64,000 nt of DNA, from positions 9,255,501 to 9,319,500 of the forward strand of contig JAMPIT010000493.1 of assembly GCA_026261815.1 (NCBI GenBank). The letters run 5' to 3'. A program made the position numbers and the translations under genes. Positions 47,773-58,918 of this stretch are shown here, piece after piece. Below the pieces are notes generated by a model. It searched no databases. It saw only the letters and a list, made by a program, of their open reading frames with translations, and was not told where the DNA came from. The DNA is from Monarcha castaneiventris obscurior. Lineage: Eukaryota > Chordata > Aves > Passeriformes > Monarchidae. Within the stretch, counting starts at the first letter, position 1; every line of letters begins with the position of its first letter.

Positions 47773-49057
47773 TCCTGGGAAGTGCTGCCCAGCAGAACAG
47801 CAGCTGGGAAGAGCAGAACAGAAGCAGGGAATGCAGGGAAGGGACAGGAATGGAGGTGGTCACCCACGGCCAGTCAGAAAATTCACCTGCAAAATGTCTC
47901 CTGAGCATCTTCCATGGCCCAAAGAAGGTGGATATTGTTCCTCATCTCCTCAAAAATGAGAGCACAGCCCCTCCTCAAGCACAGCCTTCCTCTCCTCCAC
48001 CCTGAGGCAGGAGGCTGGAATAATGTGGGATATGTGCTGTCCATCTCCTGAGCCAGGGGAAACATAACCCAGCCCTGCAGAGATTTATCCTCCACATTCT
48101 TATTTCTGCAAAGGTGTGGGGACAGAAATTAACTCAGCTTTTGCACTTACTCAACAAATCTAAGCCACTGAAGGTGGTTAGAACTAATAAATCAAAATCT
48201 GTTACAGTTAAAAAGAGAGAAGTTAAAGGCATGACTCTTAACTGGAAGAATTTTTATCTTTAAATAGGTGTGAGGTAACAAATGAAGTAACACAGTCAGT
48301 GCAGGCAAGGAGAAAGGTAGAACAAAGGTTAAAACAACTCAGATTTCATGGCTGTTTACTTGTGGCCCAATCAAAGCCTATTGAAGGAAAGAGAAAGCCT
48401 CAGTGGGCTTTGGAATAGGCTGTTAAGACATTTGCACATCCTAAATGATCTCTGGATGTAACCCGTGCCTGGAGCAGAGAATGGAGAATTAAAAATAAGC
48501 ACCACATCAGCTCCGGGGGAGCAGAACAGAGAGCTCACCAAGCCATTTTCCATGCAGAGCCCTTCGCTCCCAAAAACAGCAACAGAGAAAAGGCCAGCCC
48601 CAAACCAACCCCAGCCCTCACAAATGATGTTCAAAACAATGCTTGGCGAGGAAGGAGAGCTCTGCTCCACGTTCCCAACGCCACAGCTGGAGACACGGAT
48701 CCAAAAATGTTCCCTGTGTGCAGGGATCACTGCAGGGATCAGGGAGAAATGGGGTCCCTGGGGAGCACAGGCACATGGCAAAGGTGGTGCACAGGAATGC
48801 TTCACCTCTGTGGGGCAGTGAGTGCTGCTGGGGCTGGATTCCAGAGCTGGCAGAGCACAGGAGCTGCCCTCTGTTGGGGCAGCATTGATGAAATATTGAA
48901 AATACCAGGAAAAATGGTATTGAGATGGAAGGGCTCAGTGGATCATCCTGAAAAAATCATTCTTTTGGGCTTCACTTACAAAAATCCCAGAGCTGAGATT
49001 TTTACTCGTAATGCCCTGCTCAGTGTCTCAGGAATGCACCACACACTTTGCTAAATT
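47773..49057. other. Unique DNA between CR1 array and next CR1
   Basis: Mixed DNA with no gene, RNA or transposon recognised. Confidence 0.5.
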
Positions 49058-49560
49058 GTGGGATCAGGGAATGGTTTGTGTGGGAAGGGGCATTAAATCC
49101 CATCCAGTGCCACCACTGCCTTGGGCAGGGACACCTTCCACTGTCCCAGGCTGCTCCAAGCCCTGTCCAACCTGGCCTTGGGCACTGCCAGGGATTCCAC
49201 TGATCCTCTTGGAATCCATTCCAGGGCCTCCCCACCCTCACAGGGAAAAATTCCTTCCCAATATCCAATCTAAACCTCCTCTCTGTCAGTCTAAAGCCAT
49301 TCCCCCTTGTCCTGTCCCTCCAGACCGTTGTGAAAGTCTCTCCCCATCTTTCCTGTGGGCTCCCTTCAGGCACTGCAAGGCCACAACGAGGTCACCCCCA
49401 AGATTCTCTTCTCCAGGCTGAACAACCCCAATTCTCTCAGCCTTCCTCCATCCCTCTGATCACTTTGGTGACTCCTCCAGAGTTTCTCCAACAGCTCCAT
49501 GTCCTTCCCATGCTGGGAGCCCCTCACAGCACCCAGAGGAGCCAGGGAGAGCTCCCTTCT
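49058..49560 (-). repeat. CR1 LINE 3' fragment, antisense (~500 bp)
   Basis: Seen: GTGGGATCAGGGAATGGTTT, gtgccaccactgccttggg, CCCAGGCTGCTCCAAGCCCT, GGGCACTGCCAGGGATTCCA, cctccccaccctcacaggg, ATTCCTTCCCAATATCCAAT, cccccttgtcctgtccctcc, AGGCCACAACGAGGTCACCC and ccaggctgaacaaccccaat, then AACAGCTCCATGTCCTTCCC. This is a young CR1 3' region in reverse. The right border is gradual, and 49560 is a conservative end. Confidence 0.95.
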
Positions 49561-50223
49561 CTGGATCAGCCTGTTCAGAATTCCTCTTTTTCACCAAACC
49601 CCACAATGCTGCATCGTTTCCCAGCACTGAGAAACCCCCACACCAATTTTTACCAAGACTTGAGCTGGTTTTGGAGAGCCCAGCTCATCCCTGAGTTTCA
49701 GCTCCCTGTGGCTGGTGCTGCTTAGGCTCAGGAACACCCTCAGAGAAGCAAATCCCAGCTGTCCAGCAGTGCTTTCACAGAACCATCCTGCAGTGCTGCA
49801 CTTACAAGGCTAATTTGTTTCTAAATATGTCCTTTTTTTCCCCTTTTTTTTATTAGAATCAGCTCAAGGGTTTTCCTGGTGCTGTTTAATGGGGATTAGT
49901 TTGAAGTGAAAATGTGTTTTCCATTTGTCTGAGAGAGACACAACAGGGAGCAGAGCCCTGGAGATTATTGAGAGCTTCGGGTGGTTCTGGGAGGCCAAAG
50001 GCCAAGCAACTCCAGCTTTCAGTGGAGTGTAATAATCCCCTGGAAAAGCACGGCCTGGGGTGTCTCGTTGTGCAATTATGGGATGGAAATTGCAGTGTGT
50101 GTCTGACCTGGGGATTATTGGCTGGGTGTCTTTAATGCAGCTACACCAGGATCAGGAGCAGCCACGGAATGCTCTGCACTGCCATTCTCCTGCTCCCTTG
50201 GGGTGCAGTGATCCTCACTCCCC
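49561..50223. other. Unique DNA, no gene seen
   Basis: Mixed DNA, T-rich at 49830-49855. No gene or RNA was recognised between the CR1 and the LTR. Confidence 0.5.
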
Positions 50224-50872
50224 TGTGCTGCTTTTGGCCAAAATCTAGCAATTTATCCTCTGGGAGAAAGTCAGGTCACAACCACCCTTCCCCCCAGCAG
50301 GTTCAGGGAAAAAAATTCCTCAAAGGAAAGTGAAGGAGATAAAACCTATTTATTAACAAACTTATTTATTAACAAACACACAGGAAAAGGATAATAATGC
50401 TAAATAGTAAAACCCCTCACTATAACAAGAAAACCTGGGAAGAAGTTAGAGTCCTCTTGTAGGTGTGGTCCCTCCTTCTCAGAGCTGCCGTGGGGGGTGG
50501 CCTTAGGCCCCCTCCGGGCCTGAAGAGAAGTTCTCCTGATGTGTTCTCATGTTGTTGGAACAGTCCAGAAGGGGAGAAAAAGAAGGAAAAAAAGCCCCAC
50601 CAAAGTCCTAGGAAACACGCCGGAGAAAAAGGGAAGAAAAAAACCCCAAAAAAACCAGGCTGCAGAGACAGGCAGGGAGCTCCCTCCGTGCTCCCTCAGC
50701 CAGAGAACGCAGAGGAGTCTCCATCTCTGTGTCCTTGGGAACTGCTTTGAAAAGTTCATTTGTTTCTCCCTCCCCTCTCAAGCTCAGTTTAATGGCACAA
50801 AACTAATTTTTTGGCATAGAGCCGTGATAGGGGATCCACATCATAGAGTCACCCCAAGACATCCCCCTAACA
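50224..50872 (-). mobile_element. Solo LTR of an avian endogenous retrovirus, antisense
   Basis: Seen: on the minus strand the block starts TGTTAGGGGGATGTCTTGGG at 50872, continues with GTGGATCCCCTATCACGGC and a GC-rich middle, and carries two AATAAA signals (plus-strand TTTATT at 50349-50354 and 50365-50370) within a duplicated 16-bp word. Known: this start and layout are typical of songbird LTR families. The left end is uncertain. TGTGCTGC at 50224 gives TGT...ACA ends, and the flanks themselves read CACTCC and GGAGT, an inverted match and not a target-site duplication. No viral gene adjoins, so it is read as solo. Lys-rich open frames in the middle are incidental. Confidence 0.7.
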
Positions 50873-53330
50873 GGAGTTAAACTCCAGAGCAGCAAATCAT
50901 GGAGGTGATTCCCTGATTCCAGTCATTTCACCCACCACGGGGTATTTACAGTTAATTAGTGGCACACAGAGCTTCTGTTTCAGGGCTCAGGGAGGTTACA
51001 CTGTGCAGTGTTTGTTACTCAGCTGTGTCTGTGATATACAGGAGATGGAAATCTCTGTATCAATTAAATGATTTACCAACAGAACTCACTGCCTTGTTTC
51101 ATCTTATTTTATTTCTCTGCTTCTCTGTGGTTGCTAAACCAAACCTTTTCCTTGCCTGCTGTGGCTGAGGCACAGGAAGGATGCTGAGCTGCCCGAGGGT
51201 TCTGCCTGCAAACATTGCTAAAATCACACACACCATGCGAGGCAAATATGAATTTTTCTGGAGAACCTTCCCACCACGACTGTGTAACACCTCAGCATCC
51301 TGAAAGAAAGGGTTTGGATCCGCTGCGGATGCAGCATCCCTGTGATCCTCCATCATCCCGTGGATATTTGCAGTTGGGACACCCAGCCTGCTTTACCCAC
51401 GGGGTGAGGGATAAAATTATATTATTCCTATTGTTTGTCTCTGTGATCCCAGCTCTTTGCTGGCTGCATTTCTTGGGACAGGTTTGAAAGCTAGTGGTGA
51501 CCTTGTGAAAACACCGTCTTCATTATGAAAAGCAGGTCAGAAATCCCCCTGGGCACAGGGAAATGCCTCACCTGCAATTCCTCAAATAGTTTCCACTGCT
51601 GTTAATTCCTTTAGGTGTACGAGGCCTCGCACACGGCTGCTCACTAAATAGATATCATCTGGAGGGAGCTGGATACAACATTTTGGCACCAAGCAGCCTG
51701 GATATAGAACACCTAGGAGCATTATTTGTGGGTTTATCAACACCCCAAGTGATTTCCTGGGATAGCTCCTCTGGAGGGAACAAACCCAAAGCTTTGAAAA
51801 GGAAATGGAACTTTCCCAAAGTTCACTGATGGTGGAGGTCAAGCTTTGGCTCAGCTCATTGCAGAGGCAGATGTTGAATTCCCATGAAGAGCTGTATTTT
51901 GGGAAAGTTGAAGAGGTTTTGGGATCTGTGGTTTTGGCCTCGCTCAGTCTTTAATCAAAAACTGCAAGAGCCCTCGGCTCCCTCGAACGTCTCGGAAAGG
52001 AGCAAAATGGGATGGGCAGGAGCTGCTCCAGTCTCCGTGGGAAAGCTCAGGTCACACTTATTCCCAGAATGCAGGTGAATAATCTCCTCCAGTTCACAAG
52101 AAAAGCGCTTTCCCCACCCCCATGGCAGTTTTTACAGCCCTGGAGGTGTGTTTTGTTCTGATAAGGAAAACACTTGGGTTGGGATTGTCGAGACAAACAT
52201 TGAGTTCCTGAGAAAAATTAAAATCAGGACTTTTCCAGTTTGTCAGTCATGGCCTCCACCAAAGCAGGAGTTACTATAAATTATATGTTATAAACATGCT
52301 CTTCAGGCAGGATTTTGTGTTGGTTGTAATTACTTTTATTAGAAATGCAATGACTGAAGTGATGTTAAATTTAGAAAATGGCTTCTTCAAGAAATTCTTG
52401 CACATTCATTCAGTGACACTGGTTTGGGGTTTTGTACCTTCCTCTTAAAGGTCTGAAAAAGCCCCAGATACCCTTGATGTGAAACAGGGGGGTATCAAGC
52501 CTGGCCTGGGGATAAACTCTGTCAGATATCCCTGAAAAATGCAGCTTTATGTGGTCTCACCTACTGGAGTTTTCTCCTGGGAAAGGTGCCTGAGCTCCCT
52601 GCACAGAACCAGGAATTCCCTGAGGAGAAAGGCACCAAAGGTGCTGTTGAAATTTAATAAAAGCTTGAGAGGAGGTGGCAGCCTGGCCACAGGAGAGTTG
52701 CTGGGCTTTGCTATTTACTTGTTTAATAAAAATAAACCCTTCAGACAACAGCCAATTTACAAGATCTCATAACAGGCCCAACTAAAAAATCTGATAATGG
52801 TGCTGTGTTATGCAAACAGCGTTTATGGATCCTTACAAAAATGAATTTAGCTACTAAATGTTACCTCTTCATGGCAGGTAAATATAATTTGCATTTTTAT
52901 GTGTGGGTGAGCACCAGGGCTGGCCACAGTCGTGTGAAACCTGGAGCTGACCCCAGGCTCCTTTTTCAGCTCAGCACAGGAAAGGAATTTACTAATTTAT
53001 AACATTTTCCACCCGCTGGATATGCCAAAGAATTAGAAAAATTAAAATCAGGCAGGTGAAAGGCAAAAGAAACCTCTCAACAACCATTTGTAAAGGGGTG
53101 AGAGTATTTAGTATTCAGCAGGGAAAAATGTTAAACTATTTCTTAGGCTGCAAGAGACTGCAGAGAGAAATGAGAGAGGCCACAGCTCTCAGGACATTTG
53201 AAAGTTTAATCAGAGCATCCAAAACTGCAGCCCAGAGTCCAGGGCAGCAGCGAGGGGAGCCCTTGGTGGGGTTCAGAGTTATTTTTGTCTTCACAACAAC
53301 TGATGGATGAACAATTCTCTTCTTTTGCAG
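50873..53330. other. Unique DNA, no gene seen
   Basis: Mixed to AT-rich DNA, with words such as ACTATAAATTATATGTTATA at 52273. No repeat or RNA was recognised. Confidence 0.5.
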
Positions 53331-53518
53331 CTGTCAATGAACAAGAAGAAAGAGTTTCCTGCGGAGTGAAATCTTCCTTCCAAGGTGAGGAATCCACGGG
53401 AGACAAACGCCAGTGTCACATTCCAGAGCTTCTCTCCTTATTGTGCTTGGCCTGGGGCTTCCTCCATCCAGCACTGCCATTGGGCCAGCCCAGGACACAA
53501 CCAGCCTGTTCTGTCTAA
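53331..53518 (+). other. Candidate terminal exon or cassette exon, unproven
   Basis: Seen: a pyrimidine-rich acceptor, ACAATTCTCTTCTTTTGCAG, ends at 53330. The sequence after it is open in phase 1 (residues AVNEQEERVSCGVKSSFQG...). A consensus donor CAAG then GTGAGG lies at 53381-53390, giving a 54-nt exon symmetric in phase 1. If that donor is skipped the frame runs on to a TAA at 53516-53518 that overlaps a poly-A signal AATAAA (53517-53522), followed by GT/T-rich DNA (TTGTGTTGCTTTTC). I recognise no protein family. It could be the last exon of a non-coding RNA, or a chance pile-up of signals. Confidence 0.22.
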
Positions 53519-55842
53519 TAAAATTTTATTGTGTTGCTTTTCAAAATAACAATTCCTATCCTGGCACTTTGAAAGCCAGGAAGGCACAGAGGCAGGAAAA
53601 CACAGGCCTACAGCTCATCAGGGCTACTGCAAGAGCTGCATAAAAGGATCTGACAATGCAGCACGGTTTGGCATTCCAGTTTTGTTCCATTAATTGTTCT
53701 TTTTTTATTTTTAATGAAGAACTATCACCCCAAAATAGACTCTTTCCATAAGGAAGCGTGAAGATTAAATTGGAAATAAAAAATCATTAAGTCTTATTAT
53801 CTGTAGAGTCATGCCAACTTTTTTTTGTTTGTTTGTTTTTCCCCAATAACCTTCTAAAATTCTTTTTCCTGTCAGTTGTGCTCTCTTAAATCCCAGAAAC
53901 ACAGAAGGATGTATGCAAGATCCCATTGAGGTGGAGGGCAGGGGACATTTTCCATCAGACACATGGCAGATGCTCTTTCTTTTGCAGATAAATCTGTCAC
54001 TGTTGTGTCTTTGACCAGGAGCAGCTGCAAGATGTGAAGAAAAGTATTTGAAAAGAATCAACTGATTTAAGCTGCAACGAGAGAAACTCAGTGCAATTAT
54101 CAGGAAAATATTCTTAATAAAATCAATAAAGTGATGTGCAGTTTGCCTGTGGAATTTCCATCATGGAATGTTTGTGAAGAGGTTCCTGCCCCATTTCTGC
54201 CATCCACAGCTTGCAAAAGTTTCTCTTGTAGATCCCTTTTTACCCCTATTTTCCAATGATCCTCTAAATTCTATTGCATGGAGATCCTCAGGATAAGGGA
54301 AACTACAACAGCAAAAGCGCAGATGAAGAATATAAATAAGATAAATAAAGGTACAAATATTTTCATTTGCACAGAAATATTGAATTATTTTAGCTGTGCA
54401 TTTTATCCCTCTGTTGTGTTATCTGCTCCAAGATAATAATTTTTATGATTTTTATGTCCTCTCCTGCTTTGGAGTGCTCCAGACTTGTCTTGGCTACAAG
54501 CAGGAGGCTGCACTGTGGTAATTAAACCCTTCCAGGGTCATCAACATTTTAATTATGACTTTTTTTATTGTTCAAAGCATAGATGCAGCCTTGAATTCCG
54601 TGTGGGACTGGAAAAAGGGCCAACAAATTCCTCCAGAATCCCAAATATTAAACAGACATTAATTTGTTTGGAGCTTGGCACATTTTAGATGGGCACAAAT
54701 CGAGATGGAGAAAGGTGAAAAAATTCCCTCCATGTGTCAGGGAGTGGAACTAAATGACAAAAAGTGGTGGCTGCAGGAGAAAATGCTTCAAGGGTTTGTT
54801 CAGGGTTTCTGGGATGTTTCAGTGCCCCTTGCCTGTGCTAAAGCAAAGCCATGATTGGTTTTCCACCAGCCAGGGCTGGGAATTGCAGCCGATTCCCTCC
54901 TGGATTCTGGAGTTCTCAGGTTCCGCCTTACACAACAGCAAAGCCTCAACTCAGAGCAGTTTTTCATCCCTGAAATGGAAGTTAAATAAGGCCTGCCCGG
55001 AGTAGACAAAACAAGAAGATCTGTAGACTAACTGGAAACATCGAGATTTGAAAATTACCTGATAGGAAAAGGGAGGGGAGTGGGATCAAAGACGTCCCAG
55101 GGAATGAAAAATTCCTTCGCAGCGCTTCCTGTTCTCTCTGTTATGTTAACCAAGGTAGGATTAGGTTTCAGCTGCCAAAAGAAATAACATTTGTAGATTT
55201 TTTTTTTGGTCTGGGGAAGTGGGATAGAAAGATTTAAGACAGCTTTTTCCGAGCTATTTGCTTTTTGTCAAGCAGTCAAGTCTAGTTATTGTTATTAATT
55301 TGTATTACAGAACGACCCAAGTGGGGCTGGGCTTCCAGAGTATCTGGGGCTGTGCAAGTGCCCAGGCAGGGACTGGTGGCACCTCCAGAGCCCAGAGTGG
55401 CATCAGAGCAGGCAGAAAAGGGCATTTTGCCCTGTGCTGTGCAGCTCCAGGGAGTTGTGCTCCTCTCTCCTGGGGCAGAGCTGCAGAGCTGAGCTGGCAT
55501 GAAAAGAGTCAAAGCTGCCTCTTTTATCTAAATACAAACCCACCTTGGATTTAGAGACATTTCACCTTGGACCAGCTCATTCCTGTTTAGTCCTTTAGAT
55601 TTGGGTTTCTCCTCTGATTTCATACCCAAGCTCCAGGCATGGTCTCCGTGCAGGGGTTGCACAAACCATACCCAGAAATCTGAACGGTTTAAATTCACCT
55701 TTCATTAATCTTCCATAAACAGCCTGAACATGAGGTGGGAAGGGAAAAGCAGGAGCTAAAACCCTTCTGAAAGGTCACAACGCTGCAGAGCTCCCGTGGA
55801 GGGATGAGGGTTGTGCTCCACCCTCACCTTTTTCCAGGTGTC
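53519..55842. other. Unique DNA, no gene seen
   Basis: Holds a further acceptor-like CTCTTTCTTTTGCAG ending near 53990 with only a weak donor, and AT-rich DNA at 54060-54470. Nothing else was recognised. Confidence 0.45.
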
Positions 55843-56041
55843 TTTTTCTCCCTGTGGAGAGGCAGGACTCTGGGAACTTTTGTATTTCCATCAGTCCTTT
55901 CACTGATGTCACCTAATCCAGCTGCACCATTTCCATTCATCCTGCACCTCTGATGTTTTTTCTCCCTGCCCTTGTGTAAAGTGAATTCTAGAAGGAAACT
56001 TCTTGCTGAGGCAAATTCCATCAGCACACAAAAGGACAGGG
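55843..56041. repeat. Direct duplication, copy 1 (~200 bp)
   Basis: Seen: TTTTTCTCCCTGTGGAGAGG, TATTTCCATCAGTCCTTTCA, CAGCTGCACCATTTCCATTC and TTCTTGCTGAGGCAAATTCC recur in the same order and spacing at 56916-57121. The two copies are clearly related but differ by many substitutions and small gaps. I recognise no named repeat. They could be a local duplication or two insertions of an uncatalogued element. Confidence 0.9.
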
Positions 56042-56525
56042 TCTGTGACTTCAACAGAAAAGGAGATTGCACTTCTTGAGTAGGCTGGAAGTCCTTCCCT
56101 TAACCTCATGCTAATCTAGAAACAGACTTTTTATAGGACAAAAATAAATAAAATAGACTGCACAATAAATCTGAACCTGTTTATTCTCAAGTTGTCTATC
56201 AGCAGGTAGCTCCAAACCCAGTCCCGAGGGTAAATATTTGCAGTACCATTTGAGTGATGAAGGGCTTTTATAACTCGGGAGAATTTCCTGCTCCTTGCCT
56301 TTGAAAGCCTCACCTGGATGTGCAGGGTGGCCCCAGCTCCCTGCTCTGAGTGTCCCAGGCTGCTGAGGACCAGGCTGGATGTTCCCCTCCTCGAGATGCC
56401 GTGGGCAGCAGGGCAGACCCTCTGAGCTGCTCCCAAGGACTGCAGTCAATGTTTAACCAAACTCTTTGGGGTTTACAGCTCGAGCCTTTCTTTATTATTA
56501 ACCCAGCCCCTGGTTTTCTGCACAG
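56042..56525. other. Unique DNA between duplicated blocks
   Basis: Mixed DNA; no repeat or gene recognised. Confidence 0.45.
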
Positions 56526-56594
56526 TTGCAGAGCTGCTGGCAGCGAGACACAAAGGAGCCTTCAAAGAACTTCCTCGTGGCAGCCCGAGCAAAG
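56526..56594 (+). other. Candidate exon-like segment (69 nt), unproven
   Basis: Seen: CCCTGGTTTTCTGCACAG ends at 56525 and CAAAG followed by GTAAAG starts a donor at 56595. The 69 nt between are open in phase 0 for 23 codons with no family resemblance. The acceptor tract is mediocre. A chance origin is at least as likely as a real exon. Confidence 0.12.
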
Positions 56595-56915
56595 GTAAAG
56601 CTCCTTTCGTGTCCTTTCCACTCGTGCCCAGGGCCAGGCAGCTGCACGTTCCTGGGTCCTGCTCTTCTCTTGGGGTAGAGCAGCCTGGCAGCAGCCAGCT
56701 TTGCATAATTGTGTCTTTTGCAATTAAATCACTGCCCACAGCCAGCTGATTTCATCCTAATTTGACCCAAACTGAAGTGTCTGTACCCGTAGTTAAAGGG
56801 TGTGCACTGTGAATTTATTTATTCTTGTCTCTGTAACTGGTTTTTCTTTTTTTCTTTCCTAATAATTTTTGTATTTTCATGTTTTATGCTCGAGTCTGTC
56901 CAGGTTTGTGGGGTT
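56595..56915. other. Unique DNA, T-rich end
   Basis: No gene or repeat was recognised. T-rich from about 56838 to 56880. Confidence 0.45.
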
Positions 56916-57121
56916 TTTTTCTCCCTGTGGAGAGGCAGGGCTGCACTAGGGAAAAATCTGTATTTCCATCAGTCCTTTAACCGAGCTCACCCAATGCAGC
57001 TGCACCGTTTGCACTCATCCTGCACCTTGGATTTTCTCTCTCTGCTCTTGGGTAAAATGAATTTTAGAAGAAAAGTTCTTGCTGAGGCAAATTCCCTCAG
57101 CACAGCACAGAGAGGACAGGG
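56916..57121. repeat. Direct duplication, copy 2 (~206 bp)
   Basis: Seen: TTTTTTTCTCCCTGTGGAGA, TATTTCCATCAGTCCTTTAA, CAGCTGCACCGTTTGCACTC and TTCTTGCTGAGGCAAATTCC, matching 55843-56041 in order. It ends in a shared GGACAGGG. Start-to-start distance is 1073 bp. Copy 2 is slightly longer because of small gaps. Confidence 0.9.
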
Positions 57122-57160
57122 ACACTCATCTCATGTTGGTTCTGGTTGTGCTGTCAGTGT

Positions 57161-57225
57161 GGTGGGAATACTTGTTTTTAAATGGTGGGTATTTGTTTTT
57201 AAATCATGAATATTTGTTTTTAAAT
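57161..57225 (+). repeat. 21-23-bp tandem repeat, three units
   Basis: Seen: GGTGGGAATACTTGTTTTTA+aat (57161), GGTGGGTATTTGTTTTTAAA+t (57184) and CATGAATATTTGTTTTTAAA+t (57205). A small AT-rich array lying 40 bp after the second duplicated block. Confidence 0.9.
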
Positions 57226-58573
57226 AACGTTCCACGTGTGTGCTGTGTGGTGGCTCAAAACTGGTCTTCAGAGGGAAGGGTTCACTTGGTCAAATTTTTT
57301 TTCCCATTTGCTGTGACATAAATTGACGTGGAAAATAACAGAATGGAACTTTAGCGGAAGCAGAGCACAGAAGGAAATTGGGGTGATGATTGAGAGTGAA
57401 AGTTTAAACAGGTACCTAAAGACATTCAAAAAGCAGCTGATTGTTGTGTTGTGTACTTGCATTTTAGACAAATATTGTGTATTTCTGAAAAGCAGAACAT
57501 TTTAATAGAAATGAGCCTTGAAAAATCAGTAAAAAACCCAAATCTTTCCTGTCTCCAGCTGCTCCCAATTCCATTTTGCTCTGGGATTAAATCCTGTGGG
57601 AGAGGCGTGTCCCCATCCAGGCAGAGAACGTCTCATCCTTAGGGTGGGATCCTCCTCTGGGTGCAGCCTCCTCTGGGCCTCTCCCTGCTGATGAAAACTC
57701 TGATATTCCCTGTTCACACCCAGCTCCTTATTTAAAGGATAAAGCTTTAGATAAATCCCACCTTCAGCAAGGGATGCTAACGTGGCCAGTGGATACTTCC
57801 AAACCTTCTGCCACATCTAGAGAGGTTCAGTCATTATTCCCTCACTGAAGAATCCTGGAATGAATGGGATTATTGGGGGCATTAATTAGTATTTATTGGA
57901 ATATTGTCAGCAAAGGTCCAAGCGACCCTGAAATTCCAAATCAAAACACAGAAAAAAATAAATGAAGAGTTGCCTGATTTCAGGAAATGGAAACCTTGGC
58001 TATGAATGAAGTGAGAAGTCAGCTGGGAAGCTTTGAACCTGTTTCTACAATGGCCAGATTCAGATGCTGCAATTTACCCAGAGATTAAGAGATAAACGAG
58101 CAAAGAAAGCAGAACAAAACACAAACCTGGGCTCTGAAAGAATGGGGGAATTGGCAAGTGGCTAAAGAACCTTGTGTCTGTTCAAAGGTGACCTGGGTCA
58201 GCAGAGGATGAATTTGTCATCGTTTTTTATCAGGAGTTTAATGTTTGTTAAGAGCCCAGAGATTTCTCCATTTCCTGAGCAGTTTTTTTTTCCCCCCAAT
58301 CTGGCAATTCTACAAAGCACAAATTGGACTTTAAAGGAATTTGCCTGGCTTGTTCTGGGTGCCACAAAATGCAAATATGATGGCATCCAAAGGGGAAGGA
58401 GAGCTTGGAAGAGGCAGATCTTGTCAGGGAGCCAGGGAGCCAATGGAGCAGGGAGAGCTGGAATTCTCAGGAGAGGACACCCTGAACTCCAGGAGGGAAC
58501 AGGGACGAGTTCATGGCTTCCCCCTGGATAATCCTCATCTCGGCTTCAGAGCTGGAGTGCTCAAGGAAAAAAA
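57226..58573. other. Unique DNA, no gene seen
   Basis: AT-rich to mixed DNA. Nothing recognised before the minisatellite. Confidence 0.5.
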
Positions 58574-58918
58574 GTGGAAAAGGAGCTTCCCAGAGGGATC
58601 TTCCACAGGAAAAGGTGGGAAAGGAACTTTCCCAGAGAAAAAGGTGGGAAAGGAACTTCCCAGAGGGATCTTCCAGAGGAAAAGGTGGGAAAGGAACTTT
58701 CCCAGAGAAAAAGGTGGGAAAGGAACTTCCCAGAGGGATCTCCCAGAGAAAAAGGTGGGAAAGGAACTTTCCGAGAGAAAAAGGTGGGAAAGGAACTTCC
58801 CAGAGGGATCTTCCAGAGAAAAAGGTGGGAAAGGAACTTCCCAGAGGGATCTTCCAGAGAAAAAGGTGGGAAAGGAATTTCCCAGAGGGATCTCCCAGAG
58901 AAAAAGGTGGGAAAGGAG
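58574..58918 (+). repeat. Minisatellite of alternating 41-bp and 29-bp units
   Basis: Seen: long units (GTGGGAAAGGAACTTCCCAG + agggatcttccagagaaaaag, 41 bp) and short units (GTGGGAAAGGAACTTTCCCA + gagaaaaag, 29 bp) follow the order L-S-L-S-L-S-L-L-L from 58574 to 58906, then a partial unit. Long units carry GGAACTTCC and short units GGAACTTTCC, both near-palindromic with inverted GGAA cores. The strand is purine-rich. The Lys/Gly/Arg/Phe-rich frames, open on both strands, come from the repeat. Confidence 0.96.

Noticed and set aside
47063..47908. Minus-strand frame of 281 codons rich in Thr, Gln, Asn, His and Ser
   Set aside because: It is the translation of the expanded CR1 octamer tail.
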